Assembly: GCA_036362985.1 (NCBI GenBank)
Contig: JAYGXS010000008.1
Coordinates: forward strand, 22,749,802-22,813,801
Reading direction: 5' to 3'
DNA length: 64,000 nt
Origin: Ligula intestinalis
Taxonomy: Eukaryota; Platyhelminthes; Cestoda; Diphyllobothriidea; Diphyllobothriidae
The notes beneath the pieces were generated by a model. It saw nothing but the letters and a program-made list of their open reading frames with translations, was not told the DNA's origin and did no database searches. Each line of letters begins with the position of its first letter. Position 1 is the stretch's first letter. Both the position numbers and the translations under genes were made by a program. Positions 45,025 through 56,950 of this stretch are shown piece by piece.

Positions 45025-46515
45025 AGTATCTTTTCCACAAAGACGCGGTTCTTTAGGCAAAGGCACAGGAGCCGGCACACTGACGTGCGTGCAATACCTT
45101 GGTATTTTTTCGCGCATCAAATCTGAAGTATTCCATCCGTAACGGAAAAATGCAGCTCGGAATTTCAGGCCACATTTACCACAATAATGAATATGCCAGA
45201 CATTAGGCAAACTAGTAGGCATTCGGTAGGTGCACTGCTTGCTAATGAGAAGCAGGACACAGCCAGGACTCGCTGCATGTCGATAGTGACAGTTGCGATA
45301 GCAGCACAGAAGGCAACAGAATTCATGGTCTGCTGTCAATGTCATTGGGTTGTCAACGATTGGAAACGCGGCTTGTAATTTGGGGATATCATTTGGAAAG
45401 CTATCCTTTGCGCACAGCGGAATGTTATAATTGAGTCAATTAAAAAAGGTAGCATTCGTTAGCACCCTTCAATAAAATGCAGGCAAGAAGAAGCTGAATA
45501 CAAAGCCTTCTGCTTTGCCGACTTGTCTGCTGGCATTTGCGGATAACGTGGTTTCCCAGTTAAGCAGTGTAGTAATCAGGTTGACGAGAGAGTATTAAAA
45601 CCGCTGATCAAACAATATTCTCTCATGAAGCCTAGTTTATACTCCACTTATGATATAGGCCTGCAAGTAAGAATTTATTACCTGCGTGCCTATCAAAAAT
45701 AAGACGGTACAATCTGATTATGCAAGCTCTATATCCTGCGGCATTTCACTGATTCAATGGTTGTCAAAACAAATGCCGTTTCGCGGTTGTGAACCTTGTA
45801 TCATGCGCTACAAATTTCATACGGCAATCAAATTATGATAAACACTGTTGATGTCCGAAAAAACGTTAATTTTCCGATAGAAGGCTAAAATCTGCTCACT
45901 GGCATTCAACGATTTAATTATTCCGCTTATGATTTGACTATGTGAGCGAGATGATGCCAGTTTCACAAACGAGGACGAATGAACTTCAAAATTAACAGAA
46001 CTATGTGCTACGTTTCAGAGCTGAAGGAAATTAGATCGATCTCCAATAGTTCTGGCTCAGAACAATTTTAGTTGGAATTAATATGTTCCAATTATTTCCT
46101 TTTCGAGAAGAGGAGAATAAATTAGCTTGTGATGATGTCTACGTAAACCCAACAATCTTTGATTTCGTTATCAAACCAGATGGTTATACATTTCATGGCC
46201 TGGAGAGCAATATACTGAGAATAAGGGTGACAGCGTAGAAAAGCGAATGGTAATTTATGATATCTGTCCCTTTGAGTGCATGCATTATGTGGTTGTCAAG
46301 CCCTGAGGGTATCTGCGTTGAACACATCAGGTTAAAAATATTCTGCCATTTTTAAAGCTTTTTCCAAAAAAATAACAAAATATGTTTTCAAATATTAACT
46401 TAGAAGAAGACGTAAGCGACTGACAAAGGCGTACGTGATAGAAGATTTAATGGTGTGTTTTATATAATGTACATCATTTATGTGGGCATTAAAAATCAAC
46501 ACAGTAATCATCATA
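45025..46515 (+). repeat. ~1.49-kb tandem array, unit 1
   Basis: First of three head-to-tail units. The anchor TGACGTGC lies at 45,081, 46,574 and 48,068 (spacings 1,493 and 1,494). Other anchors are TTCGCGCATCAAATCT, CATTTGGAAAGCT and AAATTAGCTTG. No coding frame, no tRNA-like head; class unknown. Confidence 0.88.
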
Positions 46516-48006
46516 CAAAAATATTCTTATTCGCAGCGAGGTTTTGCAGGCAGTGGAATTTAAACCAGCATACTGACGTGCACGAAATATCCTGGAATGC
46601 TTTCGCGCATCAAATCTAACCAATCCTTCTGAAGAATTCCCTCCGAAATGGAAAAATACAGCTCCCAATTTTAGGCAACACTTAAGGGGATAATGTATGT
46701 TTCAGGCATAAGGCAACCCAGTAGGCATTCGTTAGCATTTTAGGTTCATTTCTAGCTGATAAGAACCGCGGCAGTGGCAGCATCAAAGGCAGTATAATCT
46801 ATGGACTGCGGTACATGTCATAGGGTTTTCACTGGTTAGAAACGTGGCCCGTAATTTGGGAATGTCATTTGGAAAGCTTTCCTTGGCGCGCAGTGGACTG
46901 TCATAATAGAGTTAGTCTTAAGAAAATGTAGCGCATAAGCGCCTGTCAGTACAACTCAAGCAATAAAAACTGCATACGAGAGCCTTCCGTCTTCCAGACG
47001 TGGCTGATGGAATTTATGTTTTAAACTGCCTTCCAGTAAAGAAATAGAGTAAACAGTTTGAAGAGGGATTATTCTAACAGCAGATCAAACAGTGCTCTGT
47101 CCTGCAGATTTTTTTCATACTCCACTGATGTCATAGGCATGAAGGTAAGCATTTATCGCTGGCTTGATTATCGTTGCTAAGCCGGCACACTCTAGACCCG
47201 GCCACAACTCACAGATTGCAGTTAGCATAGCCCATTTCCACCGCTTGCTTGTTTGCCCAACAAATGCCTTATCGCGGTTGCGCATCTTGTGTCACGCGCT
47301 GCAGATTTCATACAGCAATAAAATTACCGAAAAATGTTATCGGTGCCCGAAAATACGTAAATGTTCCACTGATACGCTGAACTGTGCTCAGTGGCGTTCG
47401 AAAATTTCATTATTCAGCTTATGGTAAAACTATATGAGCGAGGTGATGGCCGTTTCGCAAACGTGGACCACTGAACATAGTAATAAACAGCACTATGTGT
47501 TACAGGAAAAAAACTTTTTGGAGTTGTTCGATCTTAAATACTACTGGGTCAGACTATTTTTCGTTGGGATAAACATGTGCAAATAATGACCTTCTCAAGT
47601 AAATGAGAAATAAATTAGCTTGGTTATGATATCTACGTAGACCCTGCAATCTTTAATTTCGCTAGCAAACAATACGTTTATATATTCCGTGGCCTATACA
47701 GTAATAAAATGGAAAGGGGTGAGAGTAGAATAGCGTAGGGTAATTTGGGATATTTTTTACACGCAATGAATGCAGTATATCGTTTTCGAACCCCAGGAGC
47801 ATCTATATTGAACACCTCAGCTAAAAAACTTTGCAATTATCAAAAGCTTTTTTTCTAAAAACATGAAAAACTATATTTTCAAAGATCAACTTTGAAGAAG
47901 GCATCACTGATTGACAAAGGCGTACATAAAAGAAGCTTGAAAGGGCTGTTTTATATAATGGACATCATTTATAAGGGCATTTAAAATCAACACAGTAATC
48001 ATCATA
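46516..48006 (+). repeat. ~1.49-kb tandem array, unit 2
   Basis: Full-length second unit; ends with AACACAGTAATCATCATAC as does unit 1 (46,495-46,515). Divergence between units is visible but alignment holds throughout. Confidence 0.88.
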
Positions 48007-49335
48007 CAAAAATAGTCTTTTCCACAGAGAGGAGATTTTACAGGCAGTGCAACTTTAACCGGCACACTGACGTGCATAAATATCCTGGAATGTTTTCGTG
48101 CATCACGTCTGACAAATCCCCCTGAATGGTTCCCTCCGAAACGAAAAAAATACAGCTCCGAATTTCATGCAACATTTATGCGATAGGGTATGTTTCAGGC
48201 ATTAGCCAAGCTAGAAGGCATTCGTTAGCAATTCAGGTGAAATTGTTCCTGATGAGAACCGCGGCAGTGAAAGTTGTGATAGCAGCAATAAAGGCAGTAT
48301 AATATACGGACTGCAGTGCATGTCATAAGGTTGTCCATGGTTGTAAACGTGGTCCATTATTTGGTAATATCATTTAGGAAGCCTTCGTTTGCGCGGAGCG
48401 AACTGTCATAATGTAGGAAATTTAAAAAAAGTAGCATGCATAAGCGCCTGTCAGTAGAATTCAGGCAATAAGAAAAAGAACCTCAATACAAGAGCCTTAT
48501 GCCTTGTTGACGTGTATGATGGCATTTGTGGATTGAACTGTTTCCTAATAAAGAAATAAGCCCGGATATGCTTTTTATGCGCTCAACCACGATGTTGCCA
48601 TCTGCCGGTATATATTTTAAGTAACGTTTAAATCTTCAGCGTACATAAACGGCCTGTTCCACTGAAAGCGATATAGAACATTGTTGACAAATGGGCAAAT
48701 AGTAGTGGGTCAAGTATACTTCCCTGAATAAATCCATTCTTTTCAATGTTTAGTTCAAAAATAATTTTGGAAACGTTAACATGTTGTGTTGTGTAAGAAG
48801 ACATTAAATTCAAAAGCTCTTTACCTACTTTAAAAGAGGCAAGTTTCAAAAAGAAGTTATCATGGCCTGCAAGATCAAAGGCCCTAGCGAAATCAACATG
48901 AGGCCTACAAAGGGCAAAACTACTGTCTCTAGATTGTAGCGCACGAGCGACAAAGTAGAGGTGGCACAAACGACGAGATTTTTTGGAAAAAACTCATGCC
49001 AAACCACATTCAATAGATTGTTGTCTGTTAGGGGAGGCATAATCCTGTCTTTTCTAAATATGTTCAAGATCTTCCAGGCTGCTGAAATTGTCTTTATAAA
49101 CCTCAAGTCGTAAAATAATGTTCATTAGCCCCTTTTTGTTTTATAGGCGTATATGATGGGACTTTACCGTTTTTGGATAAAGCCGTTCCGAAGAATATAA
49201 ATATAGTAATTACTTTGAAGGGAGATTATGCAAAGCGCAGCTCAACTAATGCTCTCTCATGCGGCCTTTTTATGCTTTACTATAAACGTAGGCATTCAAG
49301 TAAGCATTTACCACTCGCTTGACTATCGTTAGTAA
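48007..49335 (+). repeat. ~1.49-kb tandem array, unit 3 (partial, LINE-interrupted)
   Basis: Follows unit 2 to AAAGAAATA near 48,565, is broken by a minus-strand LINE, and resumes at about 49,190 (AAGAATATAAATATAG) up to GTAAGCATTTACC at 49,300. The AAGAA-ATA flanks on both sides could be the LINE's target duplication. Confidence 0.8.
48570..49120 (-). pseudogene. CR1/Jockey-type LINE RT fragment, copy L1
   Basis: Minus strand: FIKTISAAWKILNIF, LTDNNLLNVVWHEF (49106-48846), then in another frame VDFARAFDLAGHDNFFLKLA, NVSKIIFELN and IQGSILDPLLF (48969-48628). These are the RT blocks (K)AFDxVxHxxLLxKL and GxxQGSxLxPLLF. The catalytic block is MYAEDLN near 48,640, with Glu for the first Asp of YADD. 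Frameshifted and truncated at both ends. Confidence 0.85.
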
Positions 49336-50860
49336 TATATACGTTTTAGGCTAAAACCCGTGCAATTTTTATGACGAAATTAGACTCAGTAATAAAGGAT
49401 GTATTTGAATACATTTCTTTGATTCACTGGGTGAATTTAATCCTAGCAAAGGTTTTTAGTTAGGAAAATCGCCATTCTGTTTAGGCTTATTAGGAAAAAT
49501 CGGCATTAATTTTGGGGAAATTGGCAATCATCTCATATGGAAGGAATGTCGTATACTATTGCGTATGAAAGACCAAAACTCACAATTTTTTGGCATTATG
49601 CTATGGAGGTGGTGGTATACTAAGTACAAAATTGTAAAATATATCCCTTCCGGAACTGGTAAAGTTTGTCTTACCTTGCTCAAATTTAAGTGAGGCCAAG
49701 TTGAAGAAATCGCATTTATTTAACAGAAGCAAAGAACGATTGATGTTCTTAAAATTCAGCTTAGCTAACCTGTGGAGTTATTTTGCACAAAATGAAGTCA
49801 TGAAAAACTTGGATCGCAGTAGGTTTTATCGTCTCGTCTACAGGGAGATGAGCAAAGTGTCCAAATATGCTAGCGTAAATGGAATGTAAAATGGCCTTAT
49901 TAAAGCTGTCACATAGAGAAATATACTTTTTGTAAACTATACGTGTCGGTTGAGCGTTATTTTGGAAACGGAACATACAGAAGAATAAGACATTTTCCAA
50001 AATGTTACTAGGTATGGCCAAGTATTCTTGTTTCACAAGCATATGACAGATCCCGAAAGCTCTTTACTTTGATGGAAGTTAATCCACTATAAAGAGAAAA
50101 GTAAATTCTTTTCATCGCCAGTTAAAGTGAGTCGTTTATCTTCAGGTTTATTAAAAAATTGGCAAAAGTCTCCAATGTCAGCATAACATCACCTTGAAAA
50201 AAGAAAACATACAGAGAATGTCCTCAGCTAAATATCCCATTTAAGCACTTTTTCATGAGGAAACCTATTATAGAATTGTTGTATTAATCGTTGAGTTAAC
50301 AATGTCCGAATTATCTTGCAAACGTTCTTTATGCTCATAAATATGGTTGGCTGTTTCCTGTCCTTTCTTAATATGATCAACTGGACCATGTTCATTATAA
50401 CTAAGATCCAAAAGCTCATTTTATCGGTAAGTGCTGTTGAACGTTACGATGTAAAATTCGAAGAAAAGATAAATTGATGCATTACCAAATGATGATAGAC
50501 AAAACGAGAAAGTTACTCTAGAATTCAAAGGAAGATATTGAGTTAATAAATATTCATCAATGTTTTTATGTATGGAAAAGTTTTTTTTAATAAAGACATT
50601 GATAACGTAAATGTCTTGATTAAACAAAATAGTGTTCTTAATAATAGCTATTTTTTTCGTCTCCAAAAAGTAGGGATTATTAAGGAAAATTTTATTTTTC
50701 TTAACGAACGCTTACTTCTTCTTATTATTGTTTAAAGTTTTAAGTATGCCTTATTCTGTTCATTATTATTTCTACGTTTTTGTAAATGCGTTAAAGCTGG
50801 TATGCTCGTCATGATCAAACATTTACAAAGTTATAAAAGTTGCATGATTTTAAGCTCATT
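49336..50860. other. Intergenic, very AT-rich
   Basis: No recognised gene. A weak LINE-like word (LILRKDRKQPTIF, minus, about 50,345) hints at another decayed RT scrap, but this is not supported. Confidence 0.35.
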
Positions 50861-50869
50861 CTATATACG

Positions 50870-51500
50870 AGCAGGCAAAATCCGTTTCCGCAAGCTCTAG
50901 ACCCAGCTTCACGTCAGATATTGCGGTTACCAAAGCTCATTTCCGCCGGTTGCGTGTCTACCCAAATCAAAGCCTGAATCGTGGTTGCGAATAAAGTGTC
51001 ACGAGCAAAAAATTTCATATAGCATGCAAATTGCTGATAAAAGTTTACGATTTTTGACGCTACGTAAATAATTCAGAGATAAACCGAAAAATGCTTAGGT
51101 GCGTTCAACAATTTTGATCCTCGATTTTTTTATTTTGGCTAAATGAGCACAGTGTTGGTAGATTCTATAATGTGAACTTCATAATTGACAGTACTGTAAC
51201 CAGTTTGGAAGGTGATTATAAAAACAGCAGAATAATATCGTCCTCTCAACTTCTCCTCACGGGTTTTACACTCCACTACTGCCATGTGCCTGCAAGTAAG
51301 CTTTCATCACTTGTAAAATCCCTCTTTTTAGTAGTTATGAGCAGACAAACATTTGATTATGCAAGCTCTAGACCCAAAAGCATGTCAGATATTGCAGTAA
51401 ACATAGCCCGTTTTGTACCTAGTGCGTTTCCGGTCATTATAGCACAAAAAGCTAAGTGGAAACAAATACATGGTGTTCAAAAATGTATACACATTTAAAA
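50870..51500 (+). repeat. R1/array-related segments, two partial copies
   Basis: GCAAGCTCTAGACCCA and CGTCAGATATTGC at 50,890-50,930 recur at 51,361-51,400. CACTCCACTACTGCCATGTG then GCAAGTAAGC (51,268-51,300) match the junction region of the 1.49-kb units. Noncoding fragments. Confidence 0.68.
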
Positions 51501-51594
51501 TCAGATAAAAATTGGTGGTTATCATAATTTTATTATTAAAAAATGCTAAATCTTAACAAGCATCTCTTCATTGTTTTCTCAATTAATAATTTCA

Positions 51595-52310
51595 AACTAA
51601 GGCCCGGTATCTTTGCAAACAGTTTGTGTGGAATGGCTATCTGAAGGCTTTTATAAGTCGATGCCTTTGTGCTCGCCCTCTGAGGACCCAAACAGGACCA
51701 AAACGTACGATATGGCATGCGCTGCCATGCATAAAGGATGAATCGTAAGCGACCAAACGCATTGCTGTGGGACTAGGCGCCGGAATTGCACACCATCCCA
51801 AGGCTACTATGTGCAGCCGGTTTATGCGAATCAAGTACCGTTTACATTTCAGTGAACAGTCGGGCGTCATGCGTGACATACCATGTTTAAATTGTCCTCG
51901 AAACTACACAGGACAATTAGGACGTATGCTTGGTTCACGCATATACGAACATAAGCTGGCGATACGACGGAATGACGCATTAGCTAACGTGGTCACCCGT
52001 ACCTAAGAGACCGGTCACGAGTTCAATTTTGCAACTGCGAGGGTAATTGCGCATGCCGCCAACAAAACAGGCCGCGAATTGATTGAAGCCTGGGCCTCGG
52101 ATGAGAACTCACTCAATCGATTTATCGATCTGGCGCCGGCATACGTGTTGCGCAGGCATCTCCGGAGTGATGGTACTGGTGGTTGACTTTCCCCCTTCTC
52201 TGCTCCTCCCCCTATAACGGTTGATTGGCCTCTGCCTCCTATAACTGTTGCATCTCTTTCGTTGACGCCTTTTATCTCAGACAATGGACTGTAGAAAGAG
52301 CCTGAAAGCT
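51595..52310 (+). pseudogene. PLE GIY-YIG part (family C2)
   Basis: Frame 51,767-52,006 reads GLGAGIAHHPKATMCSRFM, HFSEQSGVMRDIPCLNCPRN, YTGQLGRMLGSRIYEHKLAI. After an in-frame TAA it continues as ETGHEFNFATARVIAHAANK, GRELIEAWASDEN and NRFIDLAPAY. It is close to the family C1 element on the other strand at 31.6 kb. GIVYRI of C1 is degraded to GVMRDI here. Pre-GIY-YIG traces in other frames run back to about 51,600. The tail has CGTTGACGCCTTTTATCTCAG, like C1. Confidence 0.86.
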
Positions 52311-53250
52311 GAGACCAGTAAAATTTCATTCTGGGGGATCACAACACTTTCTACCTATCTTATTGCACACATACCAGGAATGCAAACATTTCTCTCAAGC
52401 CTGCACACTGTAAATGCTGGTTTTAACCTTGATGGTTTTAAACTTGCTGAGAACAAATCAGGTAGATCGACGTGCTCTCGAGACGGTTAGTGCGTGGTGC
52501 TCTGACAGCTTGACACTATTCGAATGTGATATGCCCAGATCCTTAAAAATTCTGGGCACATTTAGGTCATGACCCCGTCTCTGTTTAATTCAGGCTAATG
52601 ATCGTCGCCAAAAAGCATAACTAACCATCTGTGCCATCAAATGGAAAGGTGCCATGGGTAGCGACACTGTGCAAACTCCCGAATAGGCTTTTTAGGTGAT
52701 CGAGCACGATTCTGCGATCAGATGGTTTCTATGGAAAGTAACTTTTAAATCGTCTGCATACATACACGGCATACCTACTTTACACGATCAAGAAGATTTT
52801 TCCCAAATAGGCAAATAAGTGTAGGGCAAGTATGCTACCTTGAAAAAATCCCCCCCTTACGTGGTTGAAATGCGAAAAAACTTTGGAAATGTTAACATAT
52901 TGTGTGCAAACGTCTTAATAGGAGGGCATTAAATTCAGAAATTTGCCAACTGTATTTTAAAAGAGGCAAGTTTTAAGAGGAGGAGATCATAGTCAGCACG
53001 ATCAAAGGCTTTAATGAATCAAACATAAACTGCATAAAGGACCAAAACCGGTGGCTGCAGATGGTAGAACATGATCAAAGAAAGAGAAGTGGCACAGACC
53101 ACAATATTTATTTGTTGGAGAAACCCATGCTGAGCCACATTAAATAGATTGTTCTCTGTTAGGCGAAGTATAATCTTGCCTTTGCCCAAGGTGTTCAAGA
53201 TCTTCGAGGCTGCTGAAATTGTCTTTATTGGCCTAAAGTTGTAAAATAAA
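52311..53250 (-). pseudogene. CR1/Jockey-type LINE RT fragment, copy L2
   Basis: Minus strand: IKTISAASKILNTLGKGKI, LTENNLFNVAQHGF, FIKAFDRADYDLLLLKLASF, an intact catalytic MYADDLKV (near 52,750), and downstream IFKDLGI and SVKLSEHHALTVSRARRS, the thumb-side KDLG...H...SRA block. Many stops and frameshifts. Same family as L1 and followed by the same array sequence, so L1 and L2 are copies of one LINE-plus-repeat block. Confidence 0.83.
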
Positions 53251-53850
53251 GTTCATCGGCCACCTACTGTTTTGCAGGCGTATATGATGGGACTTAACCA
53301 TTTTTGGATTAAGCTCTTCCGAAGTTGATCAATATAGTAGTTACTTTGAAGGGAGATTATGCAAACCGCAGCTCAAATAATACTATTTCATCAGGCCTTT
53401 TTATACTCCACTAATGTTATAGTTATACAGGTAAGCATTTCTCACTTGCTCGCTTCTTGTTACTAAGCAGGCGCAATCAGATTATGCACACTTTAGACTC
53501 GGCGGCATGCCACAGACTGCAGTTAGCAAAACATATTTCCGCCGCTTGCGTGTCCGCTCAAATTAAAAGCTGTATCACTTCTGCGCACGTACTGTCCCGC
53601 GCTACAGATTTGAGATAACCAACGCGCATCTGATAAACGCTTTCAATGCTCAACAACACGTTATTTTTTGGTGATGTGGTGCTATTTGCTCAGATGTGTT
53701 CAAGTATTTCAGCATCCAGTTTTGAATTCGATTATATGAGCATATTCGGGTCAATTTCTCAGCTATAAAACACCTATACTTCGCAGTCGACAGTAATGTA
53801 TGTTACAGGGAGCTTGAATGGTTCCCATTTGAAATAAATTGAACCAACCT
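53251..53850 (+). repeat. Array unit right part next to L2
   Basis: GTAGTTACTTTGAAGGGAGA, ATGCAAACCGCAGCTC and GGTAAGCATTTCTCACTTGC match 49,207-49,320. It goes on with GCCGCTTGCGTGTCCGC and the next unit parts as in unit 2. The LINE boundary is the same as at L1. Confidence 0.8.
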
Positions 53851-54179
53851 CAAATAATACTGTGTCACAAAGTTTTGAATGTTGTGTAAGAATTTTGAGT
53901 CGACAACCTTGAACAGAGGAGGCGATCCAGTTATAAGTTTATTGATGATATCCATGGACAGTAGTCACCAAACATCACGCAACATGCTGACATATGTAAA
54001 TGATTGATACTCTTCCGTTAAACTTTATTGACTCAAGTTGTTCCACTGATTATCTTGTAGTCAATTATGAAGTCATTCAGTTATCATAGGATGCGAGCTT
54101 TTCAACGAGCTTCGTTCTAACCACTAGCAAAACGTATCCATTGTAAAAACTGACTAACTATGTAGCATGTTATTTTAAA

Positions 54180-54760
54180 ATTTATTTAAACTGCCTTTAT
54201 AAACTCAAATATATTTAATAGAAAACAGGCATTCAAAATTATTTCGTGTACTCGTTTGATAGAAAATTACGCCATCGTTAAAGTGAATAAACAAAGAAAG
54301 GGGAGCTTTTGGTTTAAAAAGAGGTGCTAAATTGCTGAATAATTTCCTAACCTAATGGCTGCTCGAATTCAAGGTTAAATATCTGCGCATTGTGTACATC
54401 CTGTTTAAAGAAAAATTACGTTTTAGCCTACAGTTTGAGAAGGAAGTTACATAGTTGTCATACAGCATTGAAATAGATGTGGAACTTATTTTATGCAGTA
54501 CAGGTAGTATAAATAAATTAACGGATACGATGTATTATGAATGAATACATCACAATTGTAAAAAGACTCATAATTAGCAACTTTTTAAAACCCAACGCTA
54601 CCCACTTTCTGAGAAAAACATTCAAGGAAGGCGTAATTAGCTATCAAACAAGTACAATCAATATTTTTTCGTGCAGTAAAAATAAATGGTGAAAAGGCAT
54701 GCTTCTTAAGTAGTCAGTTTTTACTATGGATACGTTTAACTTCTGGTCAGAACGAAGCTC
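54180..54760 (+). repeat. AT-rich repeat family R1, copy at 54 kb
   Basis: Partner of the 25.4-kb copy (see there). Noncoding; ends with CTTAAGTAGTCAGTTTTT. Confidence 0.7.
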
Positions 54761-54984
54761 GTTGAATAGCCCGCATAATATGATGACTGAAATGACTTCA
54801 GAATAAACTGCACGATAATAAGTCTCATAACCTGTGTCAGTGCCGTTAAGCAAAAGATCTTTGGTGACTACTGTAAGCATTTAAAGGTTCTATTTTATGA
54901 TTATAGGTTTCGGCTATTCACTTTCAGGTCTGTAAGTGAAGGTAGAGTAGGAAACGTTTAAGCAGCTTATGACCAGTAAATATT

Positions 54985-55135
54985 GCAGGCGAAGGAAAGG
55001 GAAACTGAAACGGTTATTTCTGGCTTATTAACCGGTGACAACAAGTCAAACCCCGATCCAATTAGTGCCCCAATCCACCCTCGAACTCGCAACTATTTTG
55101 GTCAGAGTCAAACACGCTAGCCATTAACACTCGTT
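54985..55135 (-). repeat. tRNA-derived SINE (type 3), minus copy
   Basis: Minus strand: TGGCTAGCGTGTTTGACTC (A-box region), TTGCGAGTTCGAGGGTGG (B box), then a tail with GGTTAATAAGCCAGAAATAA and CCGTTTCAGTTTCCC. Confidence 0.75.
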
Positions 55136-55202
55136 GGTGAATGGTCAACCAACAAGATCAATCTCTCCCGTGTCGATAGCCTCTGACCTTAAGCGGCTAT
55201 AC

Positions 55203-55352
55203 GAGTTCGTGGCTCAATGGTAAAGGCATGTTCCCTTGATGAAAACGGTCACGCGTTTAAGGCTGTAGTTAGCCACTTCTTGGTCCGGTTACGACTGGCT
55301 GACGACGTCTAATAACCCGGTAATGGCCATTTCAGTTACTGAACAGTAAGTA
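55203..55352 (+). repeat. tRNA-derived SINE (type 3), plus copy
   Basis: GTGGCTCAATGGTAAAGGCA (A box, from 55,211), a weak B box, then TAATAACCCGGTAATGGCCA and TTTCAGTTACTGAACAG. It faces away from the 55.0-kb copy, making a third inverted SINE pair. Confidence 0.73.
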
Positions 55353-55539
55353 CGGAGGGAGGGCTGAGAGCGATCGTATGTTCAGCGTTGTATTCTGGTT
55401 CTTTAAGAAGCTTACGGGTGGTAGACAGAAGGAGGGGTGTGACAATAAGGGAAGTGAACTACAATACCCCCCACCCAAGCCACCGAGTTTTTACAGGTGT
55501 GTCAAGTGAATGATCAAAAGTCGTTTAAGCAAACAGTTG

Positions 55540-56950
55540 TTGGTGATGATTCATCATCAGACCGATACACAGACATGGACAATGGAGCATTCAGTTGTGC
55601 ATGGTGCTTATATGCTGCTTGTGATATGGGTGGGGGTGGCAAGTTCGCTTAGTCATCTCTTTGTTCCCCCTTCTCTTACCTGCCGGAGTCAGCGTGTTGA
55701 AGGGATTGGCGTGCAGAACGCGGGTACGGGGGAACGTTCTTACGGTAGGCTGTTTGTAGTCTGTATGTTTAGATATGCAACATGTGTTTGACTGCTCTCT
55801 GTGGCTGCGATTCCCGCATGAAGACTGCCAAAGGAGACAAACCCCAGGTCCTTAGGTCCTTACACAGCAGTGAGCTTGTTTTGCTCAACGGATTGCCACT
55901 ATCGCGAATGTGGCTAGCTTTCGTAGTTTAGATTAGTTTGCTTGTGTCAAATTCCTCTCTCCCGTCAACTTCGTGTATCGTTATAAGGTTAAATGACTGA
56001 ACATGGAATCGATCGGTTTTCTTCTGTGCCTAGCCAGTCGGGTATGTGTTCACGTCTCGCCTTCTGCAGACGTATCGCTGTTCGGCCAAAAGGTTCCTCT
56101 TCAAAGGAATAGGCGAGTGCCTACATTTACATGGACCTGATCCGTAGCGTCAGTCGATCTTTACCTCCCACCCGCAGGAGGCCAAGTTTGTGGAAGTCCA
56201 CCGGTGGGAAATCACTCATGACAGTTATCGTTAAGCGTCATCTCATGAGCTCACTGTGTGCATCACCAAAGAAAGACCGTTTAATGAAGAAGAGTCTTCC
56301 TTTTTTGCAGTTAAGGAAGTAGGCTTGTTAGTGCGATCGCCAATAGTCCTAAGGATATACCTTCATGAGTATACATTTTGAATAAATGTGCTTAATGGTT
56401 GCTGTTGTTCTGTTTCGGCAGTTTCAGGAGAGCCAATCTGTCGAACTCTAGCTGTGGATCCCTGAATTATTATAATTTGCTAAACCCCCTTCTCCTAAGT
56501 CATGTGTCTGCCTTCTCGTTAGAAAGCGATGTATCACGAGGTGGGAACAAACAAACAGGGTTTATCCCGGGCCAGGGAGCTCTAGGGCCTATATAAACCC
56601 TCAAGGTTGGATCAGCCAAATGTATGGCCACTGCCTCTGTCGTCCAGAGTATTAGTCGACAAAGGAACTTTGAGTGTCTTGCCAGCAGTTTAGAAATGAG
56701 GTGGAATGCTTGGTTAACATCTACCCGGTGGGCGATGTCAACCGGGACCGCAATGAATGGGCTTTTTCACGACTTGATTTAATCAGACAGGATGGTGCCT
56801 TCTCATCCACTTACGTAGAGGCATCTTGTCGTCCGATCAATTTAACCTGGCCCACAGGTACGATTGAATATACATTGAAGGCGCTTGAAAGGGTTGTATT
56901 TCCAAGGTAAAAGGAAGAGTCCGCGAGATAACTAATCAAAGTTACGTGCG
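55540..56950 (-). pseudogene. PLE family A5, heavily decayed
   Basis: Minus-strand reading at 56,740-56,620 gives AHRVDVNQAFHLISKLLARH and SKFLCRLILW, matching GHRVDVNQAF...HSKFLRQRIL of family A2. Upstream, CLYVSG-type and HHPV traces of GIY-YIG extend to about 56,900. Near 55,545-55,575, GTCTGATGATGAATCATCAC on the minus strand resembles the A2 tail word, so the original element may reach to about 55,540. The part from 55,580 to 56,590 is not recognisable by itself. Confidence 0.6.

Noticed and set aside
45025..49335. CRISPR-like or phage-type repeat array
   Set aside because: Units are about 1.5 kb without short spacers, and the context is clearly eukaryotic.
50225..50420. Third LINE copy suggested by a KDR-type peptide
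   Set aside because: Only one short word matches; no RT block around it.
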